Assembly (NCBI GenBank): GCA_947652605.1
Contig: OX393577.1
Span: 23,625,466-23,689,465 of the forward strand
From: Elmis aenea
Lineage: Eukaryota; Arthropoda; Insecta; Coleoptera; Elmidae
DNA length: 64,000 nucleotides
Direction of reading: 5' to 3'
The notes under the pieces: generated by a model
Database searches by the model: none
What the model saw: the letters and a program-made list of their open reading frames with translations, nothing else
Told to the model about the DNA's origin: nothing
Part shown: positions 32,787 through 44,558 of the stretch, piece by piece
Position numbering within the stretch: the stretch's first letter is position 1
Layout of the letters: every line of letters begins with the position of its first letter
Translations under genes and position numbers: made by a program

Positions 32787-33904
32787 TAGTTTCTGTTATC
32801 TTGCAAGAAGTGTGGTATATTGAAACAAGGGGTCGTAAATAAACTGTTAAATGGTTTATAAATAAATTTTGAAACTACAATATCTTAAAATCAAAACAAC
32901 AAAATTGAGTTAAGCAGGATTTATTTATCAAGATGTCTAACACCTCCGATTTCATCCTAAAAAGTTATCACCAAATGTGTTTAACACATAATATTTTAAA
33001 TTACTCTTTGATACTGTGCAAATTATGCACTAAAGATATTTTATGGGATGTCATTTTTAGTTTGACTTGAGTATGTTTCACTATTTTATTGTTTGTACGT
33101 CTTTTAAACACAAATCCGTTATCATCGTTTTGCCATCGCAGTCTTTTACGACGTATAATAATCATAACACCTGCACATTTACAAAATGTTATTTGCAATT
33201 TATTTATATTAGAGTAATATTTTGAAAACGATGTTTATCAGCACTTAATACTGTAGATCTTTCGTTTTCGTCTGATATTTAGTAGTTTTTTTTTATATAA
33301 ATGCAAAATAATAAGAAAAAGGAACCTAATTTAATTTTGCTGATGTACAAATTTTGTTTAACGCGCATTTATACAATTTGAATTGAAGCATCGTTATTAA
33401 AATACGTGTATGATGCCGATACAATTTTTCCATGATGAATATTCAATAATTCAATTTTTGTGCAAATATTCTTACAGATTTGTAATTTGATGCGTAAAAT
33501 ACAGCAAATTTCGTACATGTAATTAATGTATAGCGGTAGATTGGACATCACAACTATAATCTCTTAATAACGAGTGTCACCGCCTAGAAAGTTGTACTAT
33601 ACTGTCGTTGCAGATAAATCATTTACGCGGCTTTTCAGCGCATTAAGGAGTGTCGTAAAATATTAATAGAGTGTAGCTATTAAGCACAGAACCACTAAAT
33701 ATCCTATATGCAAAAGCAATTAGTTTTGTGACGGTACAATCGCCTGTTCGAAGGACAGTGATGGTTTTTACTTCAAGTCTCGATTTAGTTAGCTAATTTT
33801 GCATCCAGCATAAGCGAATTTTGCGTTAGTTACAACTGTACGTGGTAATAAATAAAGAATATTTTGCAAAAATTATGGAAGATACCATTTTTATAAGCGA
33901 GGTT
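32787..33904. other. No gene recognised
   Basis: AT-rich, with short ORFs of no recognisable type (33001-33198, 33369-33551). Confidence 0.4.
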
Positions 33905-34860
33905 TAAAGATCAATAGAAATACATGGTTATTGGGAATACTGGTAAAGACACTGAAACCACGAAAGGTAGAACGAAAATTGTCGATGAATACCAATATCT
34001 AGGTGTAACCTTAACTTTGGATGGAAGGGACACCAATGATATCTTAAATAAAATATGAAATTGGTGAGCAATAACTCGACAATTAGACTCAGTGTTATGA
34101 AATAATAGTTATTTATGTATCAAGGCCAAAACGTGTAACTTTTTCGGCCGCGTCTGGTTTGCTGGTTCTGGTTGAGACATAGTCGAAGCCAGCAAATAGG
34201 CAAGGACGAAAAAGTACGTTTTGGCCGAGATGCATATTACATTTTTTGTGCGATCGAATTAAAAACAATTTAAATTTTTAGGATTTTTCAAAAACATAGG
34301 TTAGAAACTACGTGACATTCTGTCACTGACAGATGACGGCGTATGCTGTTAGCGGTGAAAACGTACTTGCATAATTCTGTACATAATTTAAATAACCTTT
34401 TTTTGTGCGATTGTAATTTTTTATTCATAAATTTAAACATTGATTAATTATTAATTACATAACGTGTACCATATCATATATTTATTTATTAATACATAGT
34501 ATAATTGACAGTATTCAGTAACAGTATCAACACGAAAAGACCTCTACGTCACTACCCTTAGCGGAAAAGCCATAATCTCAGAGAAATTATATTCAGACAC
34601 GCACATGCGCTTTCCGTTCTGCTTAATGCAAATGATCTTTTCGTACTCTGTAGCGGCCGAAAAAGTAGCGGCCGAAAAAACTTTTTCGGCCGTTGCTTAG
34701 GATAGGGCCGGAAATGCAGTACTTTATGGTTGCTAACGCGTCCGTCAAACAGCTGTTTCTAGTACGATCGCACAAAAAAGTATTTTCCTTAACGCTTAAA
34801 CCCTTGTATTTAAATCTTTGGTACAAAATTGAAGTCGAAGTTTGGACCATGTATGTCTAA
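33905..34860 (+). pseudogene. Non-LTR retrotransposon RT-domain remnant, split by a Helentron-like insert
   Basis: 33925-34105 reads MVIGNTGKDTETTKGRTKIV, then DEYQYLGVTLTLDGRDTNDI, then LNKI and RQLDSVL. This is the KxxYLGxxLTxDG...EI..RI segment near the end of the RT domain in RTE-like LINEs. After the insert (34106-34777) the same frame resumes with NKSIFLNA.TLVFKSLVQN and, one frame over, EVEVWTM, matching the expected SVLWNKSIS...K..I....VESI...SEVWTI. Several stops. The continuous alignment across the insert shows that the LINE was the target. Confidence 0.7.
34106..34777 (-). mobile_element. Helentron-like short element, copy 2 (longest)
   Basis: 672 bp with the same ends as copies 1 and 3: TAGTTATTTATGTATCAAGG at left, AAACAGCTGTTTCTAGTACG then ATCGCACAAAA at right. 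The hairpin next to the TAGTT end is enlarged here: GGCCAAAAC is followed by about 90 bp and then CGTTTTGGCC. The interior has about 300 bp unique to this copy and retains the CGGCCGAAAAA / TTTTTCGGCCG motifs near the right end. A second GTGCGATTG lies at about 34406. Confidence 0.7.
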
Positions 34861-37349
34861 ATATTTACAATATATAACAAAAAGAAAAGAAAAGAAATAG
34901 TAAGTAAGTGTTCTAAAAAGCTGTGTTCGTTGAATAATTTTAGAAATCTTAGTATGTAAAAATTAATCGCTAGGCATAAAGCGTCTGTCATATGATAATA
35001 GATAATATTTATTTAATTATGCAAGTTGTCACCTTCGTTTTATTTGTCATGACAGACACCATAATTTACTGTTTGGAATTCTTTTACATCTCTCGATATC
35101 AAAGATGGCTAAATTAATTCTCCAACGCATATTTCATGCGAAATTACTTTTATTGATGTTGTATAAATAACGTGTCCATTTACTATTTTATTGAGTCATT
35201 AATTCTGACGTACATTTATTTAAATAAAGCATAACGGTTGTAGTAACTGGTTCTCGATGAAAAAAAATTATCAACCGATGTGCATTGATATTGTCATTTG
35301 TAGGTTGGCATAAGTGGTACATCTATGACGATTAAACATACTTAAACTCATCTAATTTCACACATCGTATCAAACAAGCAAGTGATGACAGCATCGCTAG
35401 TGAATTTTCTTGATGCAGTGTTAAGAACCGCTCCGTGTGTTTAATTGGCTCTAATACTCTAATGCATACACATGTTATTTGTCTGTCGCCGGGGGGAGTC
35501 GGTGTCTACATATTATGTAAGCGATATCTAATAAGCAACTATAACACTGTTTTTTTTTTTTTTGTAAAGTGCTTAACAATTTCAAACAAGGAAATTTTGT
35601 GTAGTTTTTGAAAGACACAGCCTTTGCACTTTTCCATTTTTCATGAAAATTTAAAATCCTAATTGAAGTGTGTTTAGGGCTAATAATCATTATTTAGGCT
35701 ATAAATAACTTGTGTGTGAAATTTTAAGCAATTTGATTTAGTACAAAAAAATTCGAATAATCCCAGAAAAAAATTCAATGACTATTTTGCAGTTTCCATT
35801 TTCTATAAAAAGGAAATTACATTACAATTTTAACCAGCTAACAGAAATTAGTTGTTGTTTAAAAAGTATATTGTAAATGTTGTTGGTAAATAGCAACAAC
35901 CGAGTCCTGATAAGAGGTGTCATATTATTTCAAAGTCTTGTTGGTAAATATTTTAACGTTGCCTTAAGTGTGTTTCACGTTCCAAAAATAAATGCAATAT
36001 TCCACGTCTCAAGTTACCTACAGCGACGTAGAAATTTAGGACCTTACAAAATAATTCCGAGTTATGATAATGGAGCCGCTATATATTACATAGGCTATAA
36101 AATGATCTATATTTAGAAGAACAAATTTCATTAACATCTTATTGTAATATTGTATATGATCGCTTCAAGTACCGTACTACCATAAACTGCTTTATTTTCA
36201 TTTAATGATTAATTTTCATGATTAACTATACCTACTCAGTGTGGTGTACTGTGAAAGAATAAAGTAGAGCATATTTTAAGTAATCTCGTGGTCAGTAAGC
36301 ATTTAATTTTACAACTAACTACCTCGGGAAATATGAAGTTTGTAGAAGTTGCATCCAGTTTTAATTCTAAAATTAAGCTTTTTTTGTACCCGTATAGTAT
36401 CACAAATTGGTTGTATATGCTTTAATATCTTGGAAATGCTTGGCCAGGAATTAATTACACAGACTTATAATATATAGATTCACAAGTTTCCTGCTGTGCC
36501 CAGAAAAAAATAATTAAAAAATGAAACAAATTTGTATCCAACTAAAATGTAACGGCAAACATATTGATATAATAAATTTGTGAATCGCCATAATAACCAC
36601 GCAAAAGTAGTTAAAATAGGTCGCTGTTGTTGAAGCTTCACGATTCACTGTTACCACTACAATAAATATAACTGTCTGATCTTGAAATCGCAGGTTCGGA
36701 GAAAAAATTGTCTGGTTTATATCCACTGTTTTCTCATTTCCATTCATTCGCACAGACACATCCAACAATATTGTTCTACTTCGTGTTTTAGCTTTCAGCG
36801 TTTTTCACTCAAATGCCGATTGAGCCAAGTAATTTAACGCTATGTTCACTATGTGTGAAATGCTTCAGTGATTACTTACTTTGCATAATTTTGTCACGAT
36901 TATATTAATTATTGTAATAGTGCATGCACAACGCTGTAATTTGTACGCTGCGAGGAAGTATTTTGTTTATTAAATCAATACATACGGAAGTAATAATTAG
37001 AATAGTTGAAGAAGTCTAAACACTAGGTTTACAGTCGATTTTTAATTTTCTTGAACAGAAATATAACACGAATACATCGCCATACACGCAATGTTTGTTT
37101 GTTAGAAGTCTTTTTTATTAAAATATTTAATGTTGTTGCCTTTAATTACGAGAGTGTATTTTTATGTAATCTAATTAACCATGAAAGAAAGAGCAACAAC
37201 AAAATATTTTTTTTTACATCGTTTAACACTTATATACCCACTATGCAACGTTTCTCAAGTCGCCACATCCCTTCAAGAAAAAATTATTTCTGAAGCTCCA
37301 TAAAATAGGCATCAACAGCTATCTTTAGCTTATTATTGGCAGTAAATTC
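34861..37349. other. No gene recognised
   Basis: Includes an AAAAG microsatellite-like run (34879-34900) and a T14 tract (about 35550-35564). The plus ORF 35877-36116 and minus ORF 36514-36768 are unrecognised and probably chance. Confidence 0.4.
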
Positions 37350-37557
37350 CCCCCCCCCTAAGCTTTGTTTTTTGAATTTCTAAACAAAAAGAAGTCGCTT
37401 GGTGCTAAGTTAAAGCTGTAAGGTGGATGAAGCAGCTCAGTAAATCCACATTCTTCAATAACAGCCTGAACATGGCGTGCTTTATGGATCCTGTAATTGT
37501 CGTGCAGAAGCAGATTATTTTGTCGCCACAATGAAGGCGTTCTTTCAAACAAATCGT

Positions 37558-37567
37558 CTTCAAATAG
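37558..37567. repeat. Target-site duplication, left (CTTCAAATAG)
   Basis: Matches 38120-38129 exactly. 9-bp and 10-bp readings differ only in the first C. Confidence 0.85.
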
Positions 37568-38119
37568 GGGTGTCGTACAAATTACCGACACCCAATTTCC
37601 CGACGGTCAACTTTTCTACGACCAATTTCCCGACAGACTAACTTTCCGACAGTCAAACTTCTCGACTGATAAACTTCCCGAAATGCAACTTCCTACAGCC
37701 CATAATCCCGAAAACTAAAATGAATTTGAAAATAGACGAAATAATAAATAAAATATTTATTATGAAAACATGTTTTGCTGTTTTTTACCTTAAACAGTTG
37801 ATAATGTTAAATATAAGAAGAGGGTTATTACCTACCTACCTACTATTATAGTCCGATGGCAAGGATTTATAAGTGTTAATGGGTTTGTGTTACAGGTAAG
37901 CAAATAATTAACAGTTACAGTACCTATTATTTAGCTCCTAACGCAAGAATTTATAATTAAAAAGGGTTGGACCCAAATAATACATTTAACTTTTTCGGGA
38001 CGTTGGCTGTCGGGAAGTTGGCTTTCGGGAAGTTGGCTTTAGGAAGTTTGACTGTCGGGAAGTTGACGGTCGGAAAGTTAACGGCCGGAAAGTTGGCTTT
38101 CGGGAATATGACTCACACG
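37568..38119. mobile_element. Foldback/MULE-like element with arrays of short repeats in its arms
   Basis: 552 bp. The left arm (37585-37712) holds repeated TTTCCCGAC(A/G)GxCxAACTT-type units of about 15-17 bp. The right arm (37995-38106) holds the same units inverted: GTCGGGAAGTTGGCTTT, TCGGGAAGTTGGCTTT, GTCGGGAAGTTGACG, GTCGGAAAGTTAACGG. Tips GGTGTCGTACAAATT and its rough complement AATATGACTCACACG close it. It duplicates 9-10 bp of its mariner host. Inverted arms made of short direct repeats plus a 9-bp duplication are the marks of Drosophila foldback elements, which belong with MULEs. No transposase inside. Confidence 0.75.
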
Positions 38120-38129
38120 CTTCAAATAG
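38120..38129. repeat. Target-site duplication, right (CTTCAAATAG)
   Basis: Exact partner of 37558-37567; in the host mariner it encodes part of the EIYLK reading. Confidence 0.85.
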
Positions 38130-38330
38130 ATCTCTTCATTGATTGTAGTGCCTTTTTTCATATATTCGATAAGCAGAACTCCTTCCTCGTCCCAAAAGAT
38201 GGTTGCCATTCGTTTTTTGGCCGAAGACTGTGTTTTGGCTTTTTTTGAGGCGACCTTTTTTGAACCCACTGCATAAATTCTTGTTTACACCCAAGTCTCA
38301 TCCGCATCTGGGTAACGATTTCTGAAAAAA

Positions 38331-39994
38331 ACTTTTATCATTATCATAATTTGTAGAGAACCCTTTAGACTCAACATTTTTGGTATTTACAATGTACAAA
38401 CTTATCTTTGATTAATTAAGAAAGATATGTAACACTATTTAAAATATTAAAATCATTTTTAACCTTCGATATCAACTATCTGAAAATTACTACCAGCAAT
38501 TAAATTAATTAACTGTATACAACTGATAAATAGCTTCTATACATAAATATTTGATGCTCATATTAAAAAAATAATTAATTGCAAATATCCCATAATGATT
38601 CTATAAATTGGATGTCTAAAAATTTCGTTTCACCATTTAAAAAAAAACTAATTGCACTACCAATGTATAGCACGAAATCATTTTCAATAGAAGCGTACCG
38701 TTATCTAGCGAGTGTATTTAATTAACTTTTTCCAGAACGGTGTAATTATGAATTAAACCTCACTTATGAGTAATTGATAAATTTTGGAGCCGAAAATAAT
38801 TGGGTGTTACTTTTCTTTTAAATTACTCTTTATAATTTCAATAATTGGTGATTAAAACTGTGCACACGCAATGTAGTTTTTGTAGGATTGCTTTAAATTT
38901 AAAATAGACAACGATTTTCTCGTAGTTTTGCCCTAAAGACACCAAGTAGGTGTTGACTAAAGAATTTCAGCTATCAGTATATTTTGTACATAAAACCGTT
39001 TGTCATAATGTGTTAAATAGTTCTAGCTCCACACAATTATAAGTATTGTATTAATGGTTAACCAATTACTAATTAACTATATATTGTTCACTTTGTTCGT
39101 TTTGACATGGCAGAAGGTATGTGAAGGTGTTGCCATTTGATTTAACCAATTTTTGTAACTGTATTGGTAATAAATTAAAGCTTAAACCAGTACATAAAGT
39201 TAAGTCAGGCGCCGTGCCCACATCGTCAATAATAATAATTTGTTAACAATTTAGTGAATGGTCTTCAGCATAATAGCAAACGAATTCAAGCTATTAAAAT
39301 TATTATCCTTTCTACCTATATATTACGTTAGTATACAAAAAATTTCATTATCATATGTAAACATGTATTAACAAATGATTGTAAAATATGGTATTCCGTA
39401 TCTTCGTGTAAACTTATTATGTACATTGTACATGGAGTTGTGAAAATGCGCTAAAAAATATAATTTACTAGACAACGGTGCATGTTAATCAACAAATTTA
39501 CTGTCCAGAATCCTTTGTTGATGAATTTTAAGTGCCGATGAATAACAGATCTACCTCAGAGCTTTAAGTTGGAAGCTTTTGTTGGATTAAAAAATTATTA
39601 ATATGAACTACTTGACGATATATTATAACGACTGTGTGTAGGTTGTTACTTATTCTTCTTCGAATTCGTTTGTTGTACAATAATTCATTGACAGTTCGTA
39701 TAGCAAAGAGGTATATATGTTTATTTATAAAGCAAATTTTTGTTGTTTGATGGTGAATGAAAACATTTTTTAAACCTACGCACTGATCGGGAATGTGTTA
39801 GTTTTGGCAATACATGGCTTTGTGGCGGTTATAAATAGTTTTTATGAGTTTGTCGCATGTTTAAACAGTCGTTTTAACCTAACTTGTTTATTTGTGTTGC
39901 GGCAAACCATGAAGCAATAAAAAAAAATTTAAATTTTTGGTTTTAATTTTTTTATGGGTATTAGGTACTAATTAACTTCGCAAATTTTTAATTT
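38331..39994. other. No gene recognised
   Basis: AT-rich with no ORF of note and no repeat structure noticed. Confidence 0.4.
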
Positions 39995-40280
39995 TTTTTT
40001 CTGGTTTTCTGAATAAACTGGTAGTTGTTATGGAATTCCCAAATGTTGTTTACTTATTTACGAACAATGAAACCAACATATTTTTGCATTTAAAAAATAA
40101 TAATTTCAGGGAATACACTGCAATCTAAAAAATAATCAAGAATTGTAAAAAACATTTTTAATCTTTTTTTGATTGAACTAGCAGTCGGCATGGATTGCCT
40201 AAATGAGGTTTAACATATTTACAAACAATAAAGCTAGTAATCGTTTTTTTGAATTTTGGATAAAAAAAAAAGCTCTAAGG
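39995..40280. repeat. Degenerate tandem repeat array 3, left part
   Basis: Two diverged units with 'TGGTAGTTGTTATGG' and 'GCAGTCGGCATGGATTGCC', each followed by 'ATGTTGTTTA' / 'ATGAGGTTTAACA', 'TTTACAAACAATAAAGC' and an A-rich run. The unit continues after the insertion at 41755. Confidence 0.55.
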
Positions 40281-40283
40281 GTA

Positions 40284-41754
40284 CGGGGTTTGCCGTATAT
40301 GTATAGGCCCAATTGGACCTCTATTTAAGTTTTGTTTCCTAATAAAAGCCCATGGGCCTTTATTTAAAAACACTATTTTGTAAAATTTGGTTGACGTTTC
40401 TGACGTGAATTTTCCATATAGAGGCCCAATGGGGCTTTTATTTGGAAACAAAATTGTGAACTTTGGGTGAAAATTATTTATTATTTTTCACAAAATCGTT
40501 GTATTTGACTTAACAAAACCAGATCGCTGTCCTATTGACAGTCTAATTGTCTACTTATTTTTCGATTAAAAATCATAATTTTGTGAGCATTTAATTGAAA
40601 CGTCTGGAATACACTTTCACAGAAGCAATGCGAAAGAAGGTCAATTTTTAGCTTAATACTCACAAAATATTTTTTTTCGTCGAAAAATATTGAAACACAA
40701 TTAGGCAAGTTATAAATTATCAATTACTACAGCGATTGTATTTTCTTTAGTCAAAATACATAGATTTTGTGAAAAATACATAATTTTGAAACTAATTCTT
40801 CTCAAAAAATGTTCTTATATACCACTAAGAAAACTTTAGAAGGTTGAGAAGAGAAAAAAATTCTCTATCAATTAAAGTAAAAAGAATAAAATTTGCATTT
40901 TAAAAAAATATGACAATTGCCTGTCAGTTGCACGCGGTTGGCCGAAAAAAATAGTTGAAATGCGTCAAAATGTAGCTAACAATTCGCCATACACTTTTTA
41001 TACAAAACCTTTATCATAAAACTTGTATTTACGCCGTTACAGTGTGACCCATTGATTGGCACCCTATTTTAAAATTCAGTTTACAGTTTACACTCACAAA
41101 GTTTACTATGATTTTTTTTCGATGTGAAAATTGGCAAAATTTGTTTAGCGATTTTTTAATCTAAAATCACTGCTCTTAAATGGGTTTGTACCAAATTTCA
41201 TGAAAAAATGTTTATTATATTTTCTTTGTATTTTTCTATTTTTTTCCTTTAAATTTAGTTGTTCACCCATCGAAAATTCAAAGTTGCAATTTTAATACTG
41301 ATAGCAATAAACTGTTGTTTATTTAGATCTTTCGTCAAATACATTTTTTTCTCTATTTTTTGTTTTTTACATAGCATAGAACACTGCATTGCCAATTTAA
41401 TCACAAATATTGAATTAATAATGAATCTCTTAATAATAAATACTTTTTCATGAAATTTGGTACAAACCCATTTGAGAGCATCCCGAATCCTTTGGTGAAG
41501 TCAGATTTTAAATAAAAAAATTGCTTAATATATTTTGTTAACTTTGACATGGAAAAAAAATCATAGTAGGCTTGGTGAGTGTAAACTGAATTTTAAAATA
41601 GAGTGCCAAGGTACAGTTTTTGATACTTTATCGTTAAAAAAAATCGGACCATAAATAAACTTTTTATAGGGGTGATCCACTTTAAAATGGGTCACACTGT
41701 ATATGGGGACGATAAGGGATCCTTATCCCATGGGCCTTTTTACGGCAAAACCCG
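40284..41754. mobile_element. Inverted-repeat element inserted in the repeat array (GTA/TA target)
   Basis: Tips CGGGGTTTGCCGTA and TACGGCAAAACCCG, flanked on both sides by GTA (40281-40283, 41755-41757). The surrounding repeat unit normally reads '..AGGGTTACAC..', so removal of the element restores 'AAGGGTACACAATTGG'. Further inside, GGCCCA / TGGGCC pairs recur (40305, 40362, 40427, 41730). No transposase. A second element is nested at 41040-41699. Confidence 0.65.
41040..41699. mobile_element. 660-bp nested TA-target inverted-repeat element
   Basis: Starts CAGTGTGACCCATTGATTGG after TA (41038-41039) and ends AAAATGGGTCACACTG before TA (41700-41701). The arms share GGTTTGTACCAAATTTCATG / CATGAAATTTGGTACAAACC, CAGTTTACACTCAC / GTGAGTGTAAACTG and TTTTAAAATTCAGTT / AACTGAATTTTAAAA. 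No coding region beyond a chance ORF in the loop (41259-41453). Confidence 0.75.
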
Positions 41755-41757
41755 GTA

Positions 41758-43078
41758 CACAATTGGCAAATTGTTAAAAACTTTTATGAGCTGTAAAAAT
41801 GATGTCTAATCGATTTCTGAATAGGTTTATAAATTTCGTGAAAACTTCTTATCTTATATTCGTGGTGTATTCCGTGTGAGCCTATCTTTAAATTCACTTC
41901 TCGTAGTTGATGTACTTTTGAGTACGGTATTAACAGTAACGAATGCGGTCATGCTTTGCTAAATCCGGAGTGCGTTTACAGCAAATCGTTGATTGACAGC
42001 CGCATTCAATCCGAATCTCATGATTGAGTTGTAGAACAATGGGCACGTGCTGTGGGAAGTAATGGAGATGTTGAATAAAAATAGGTTTACACCATTTATA
42101 AACCACCTGCTCCGGTGTAATTTGTGCGTGTATTGTGTGGGTGTTCGGTTGAAAATTGGAAAAATGCAAAACTTCATTTTTTACTTTAACCGTCGTGCTG
42201 CTGAAAGATGATGCGCTAAAACTTTGAAGTGTTTAAAATTTGCTCGATTTTTATTGTTCTGTGCACGTTCAACACTTTGATTGGTTTGTCAGTGAGAATC
42301 TGGTTAGAAGACTGCAGAATGCAGAAGAATTTTTGACTTGAAAATAATGCAGATTTTGTTGCTTTTGTCGATGATTAAATTTTTATTTTGTTGTAACGAT
42401 TTTCTATCAATATGCCTCACAGTAAATTTTTACTCTTTATATAAAATTATTGACTTGAATTGCACAATTAATGTGAAGTTTGCGCATTGCAATTTATAAT
42501 GAGTTTGATGAAGTACCATAATTTTAGCAGCTAGTTTTTTGTTGAATAAGTTATTTTTGTGTATGAAGAGTGCGATAACCCAATAAAAAGTATAAGTTCC
42601 TTTACGCGAATCGTGTCTGTCTGAACAACATTTAGATACGTATTTGCAGCATGGAATGCCACATGTAACAGGTTTTCTCCTAATTACTAAGTGATTATTT
42701 GTACTGCATTCGTAATCAGTATGCACATGAAAGTCTATCTAGCATTTGCATTTAACAGTCAAGTAAGCGTTTAAGAGTACACTTTGAACTGTGAATTTAT
42801 TTCGAGAAATCCTATTCGCAGAGCGAAGGACTTGTTATAGCTGAGATCATTGTTGCTCTATGCAATCGAGCCTTAATGTTATTGAATAGAAAAATTAGGA
42901 ATTAAATAATGTTACTTTTAGTTGTTGTTTTTTGCCTTATTCGTCTTATTTTTGCAGTGTCTCCAGTTAACATTGGCGATTCATGTTGTTCATATCATTT
43001 TCTTTACCCTCCGCTTTTGATATAGAATTCATTTAGTTAGTTGATTTCCAAGTCATAAGCAACCTTTTTGGTCCTTAA
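41758..43078. other. Array tail then no recognised gene
   Basis: 41758-41860 continues the degenerate repeat (AATTGGCAAATTG, TCTAATCGATTTCTGAATAG). Beyond that only overlapping chance ORFs (41930-42177, 42430-42726, minus) without family motifs. Confidence 0.4.
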
Positions 43079-43784
43079 CAGGGTGTTTCATAAATATTGC
43101 GAAAAAATTCAGGTGGTGATTCCTTATTAGACGTCTCCTTTTTGAGTTACACCCCCTAAAGGGGAGCGGTAAAATATAGGTTTTTATTTTATATCTCGAA
43201 TTTGGATAAATGTAGAAGAATGATATTTGGTAGATGTTTTATACTTATTAAAAGGTTTCCCATAGTAATATTTTCAATCATCTCCTACCTTCACAGGGGG
43301 CTGAAAAGTGCGACCCCTGTTGGTTTTTTTATCAGAACTTTTTGGTGGGTCCAAATTTTGCAATTTAAAAACTTTTTTCGAATGCTTGATTTATAACCTT
43401 TTTTTTATCCCTTAGTTGTTCTCGTAAAACCTACCGTTTCTGAGTAAAAAATAAAACAAGTCAACATGACCATCAAATATTCCAATATAAAACGACTCAT
43501 TTTAGTGGTTGCCATAGTTTGTTCATGTTCATATTGGCTAGAATTGAAGGGCGTTATAGCGTTGTTGCCGCGTTAACCTCAAAATGCATCTACCAAATAT
43601 CCTTCTTCTACATTTATCCAAATTTGAGAAATAAACTAAAAACCTAATTTTACCGATGCCCTTTAGGGGATGTAACTCAGAAAGGAGACGCCTAAGGAAA
43701 AAATTTTATATGAAAGACCCCCTTTAATTTTCGATAAGGAATCACCACCTGCATTTTTCGCCATAATATTTATGAAACACCCTG
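43079..43784. mobile_element. Family D inverted-repeat element, complete copy
   Basis: Tips CAGGGTGTTTCATAAATATT and AATATTTATGAAACACCCTG. The arms share GGTGGTGATTCCTTAT / ATAAGGAATCACCACC, GGAGTTACACCCC-type sequence / GGGGATGTAACTC and ATTTGGATAAATGTAGAAGA / TCTTCTACATTTATCCAAAT. 706 bp, no transposase. Other copies: 10219-10395 (half) and 52267-53263. Confidence 0.8.
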
Positions 43785-44556
43785 TATAACTTTTTTATAA
43801 TTGGCATGTCTTTGTCATAGATACCAGATGTTCCTAATATCTTTAGTAACTTTTCGTGATTAATACATTGAACTACATTGTCATTTTCGCGACTATTTCA
43901 TTGACGCAATAGCTCTATTTTTGCAAATATATCATTAAAAATTTGCATATACACTCAGCAGTTTTCATTAACGCAATAAATAGATACATTGTATTATGTG
44001 TGTTTTTGTTTTTAAACCCATTATTGGTATGCAAAGTATACAATCGTAATGACAATGCTATTTTATTTACTTTTACAAAGATCTAGTACAATACAAGTAG
44101 ACATGATACCAACATCGTGCGCACAATGGCAACAATAAAGTATAATTGTGAATGTCCATTGTACTGGTGTTGAAATGATCCATGGGATTAGTTAAAATGA
44201 CAAGAGCTCGTGACTATACCTTGTGTAAATATTTATAAAAACACGTTTGGAAATCACACGCTGACAAATCTTAGTGCCAAGATTGGGTTAGACTGCACAA
44301 TAGTTATAACTCCACCAATGTAATGATGCTAGAGATATCTGACATACTAAAGTTTGCATTTCCCCAGCATTGTTTAAATAAACGTTTTTCTGTTATGTCG
44401 ATTTTAATTTCTTTTTTTTTTCCAGGGGTAATTAACAAATCCTTGTCCAATTTTCTTTCTTGTGCTGCGAAAACAAAGGTTGTACAATTATTTATATTAT
44501 AAGACTGCTGGTTAATTATATTTTAGTTGAGATAAAATTCATTACGAATTTGAATG
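43785..44556. other. No gene recognised
   Basis: No motif or structure seen. Confidence 0.4.
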
Positions 44557-44558
44557 TA

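Larger units (their letters stand above)
37350..38330 (-). pseudogene. Mariner transposase remnant, split by a foldback-like insertion
   Basis: On the minus strand 38130-38320 reads DADETWV (first catalytic Asp), a stop, then SKKVASKKAKTQSSAKKRMA, TIFWDEEGVLLIEYMKKGTT and INEEIYLK. After the insert, 37360-37557 reads RTPSLWRQNNLLLHDNYRIH (second Asp in HDN), KARHVQAVIEECGFTELLHP and PYSFNLAPSDFFLF, where SFNLAPSD stands for the usual SPDLAPSD (third Asp changed to Asn). The insertion sits between these blocks with a 10-bp duplication of mariner sequence. A C-run (about 37350-37358) marks the 3' limit. Stops and a frame change show it is dead. Confidence 0.8.

Noticed and set aside
41930..42177. 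Overlapping 79- and 72-codon minus-strand ORFs
   Set aside because: Two overlapping frames on the same strand with no recognisable motif; treated as chance.
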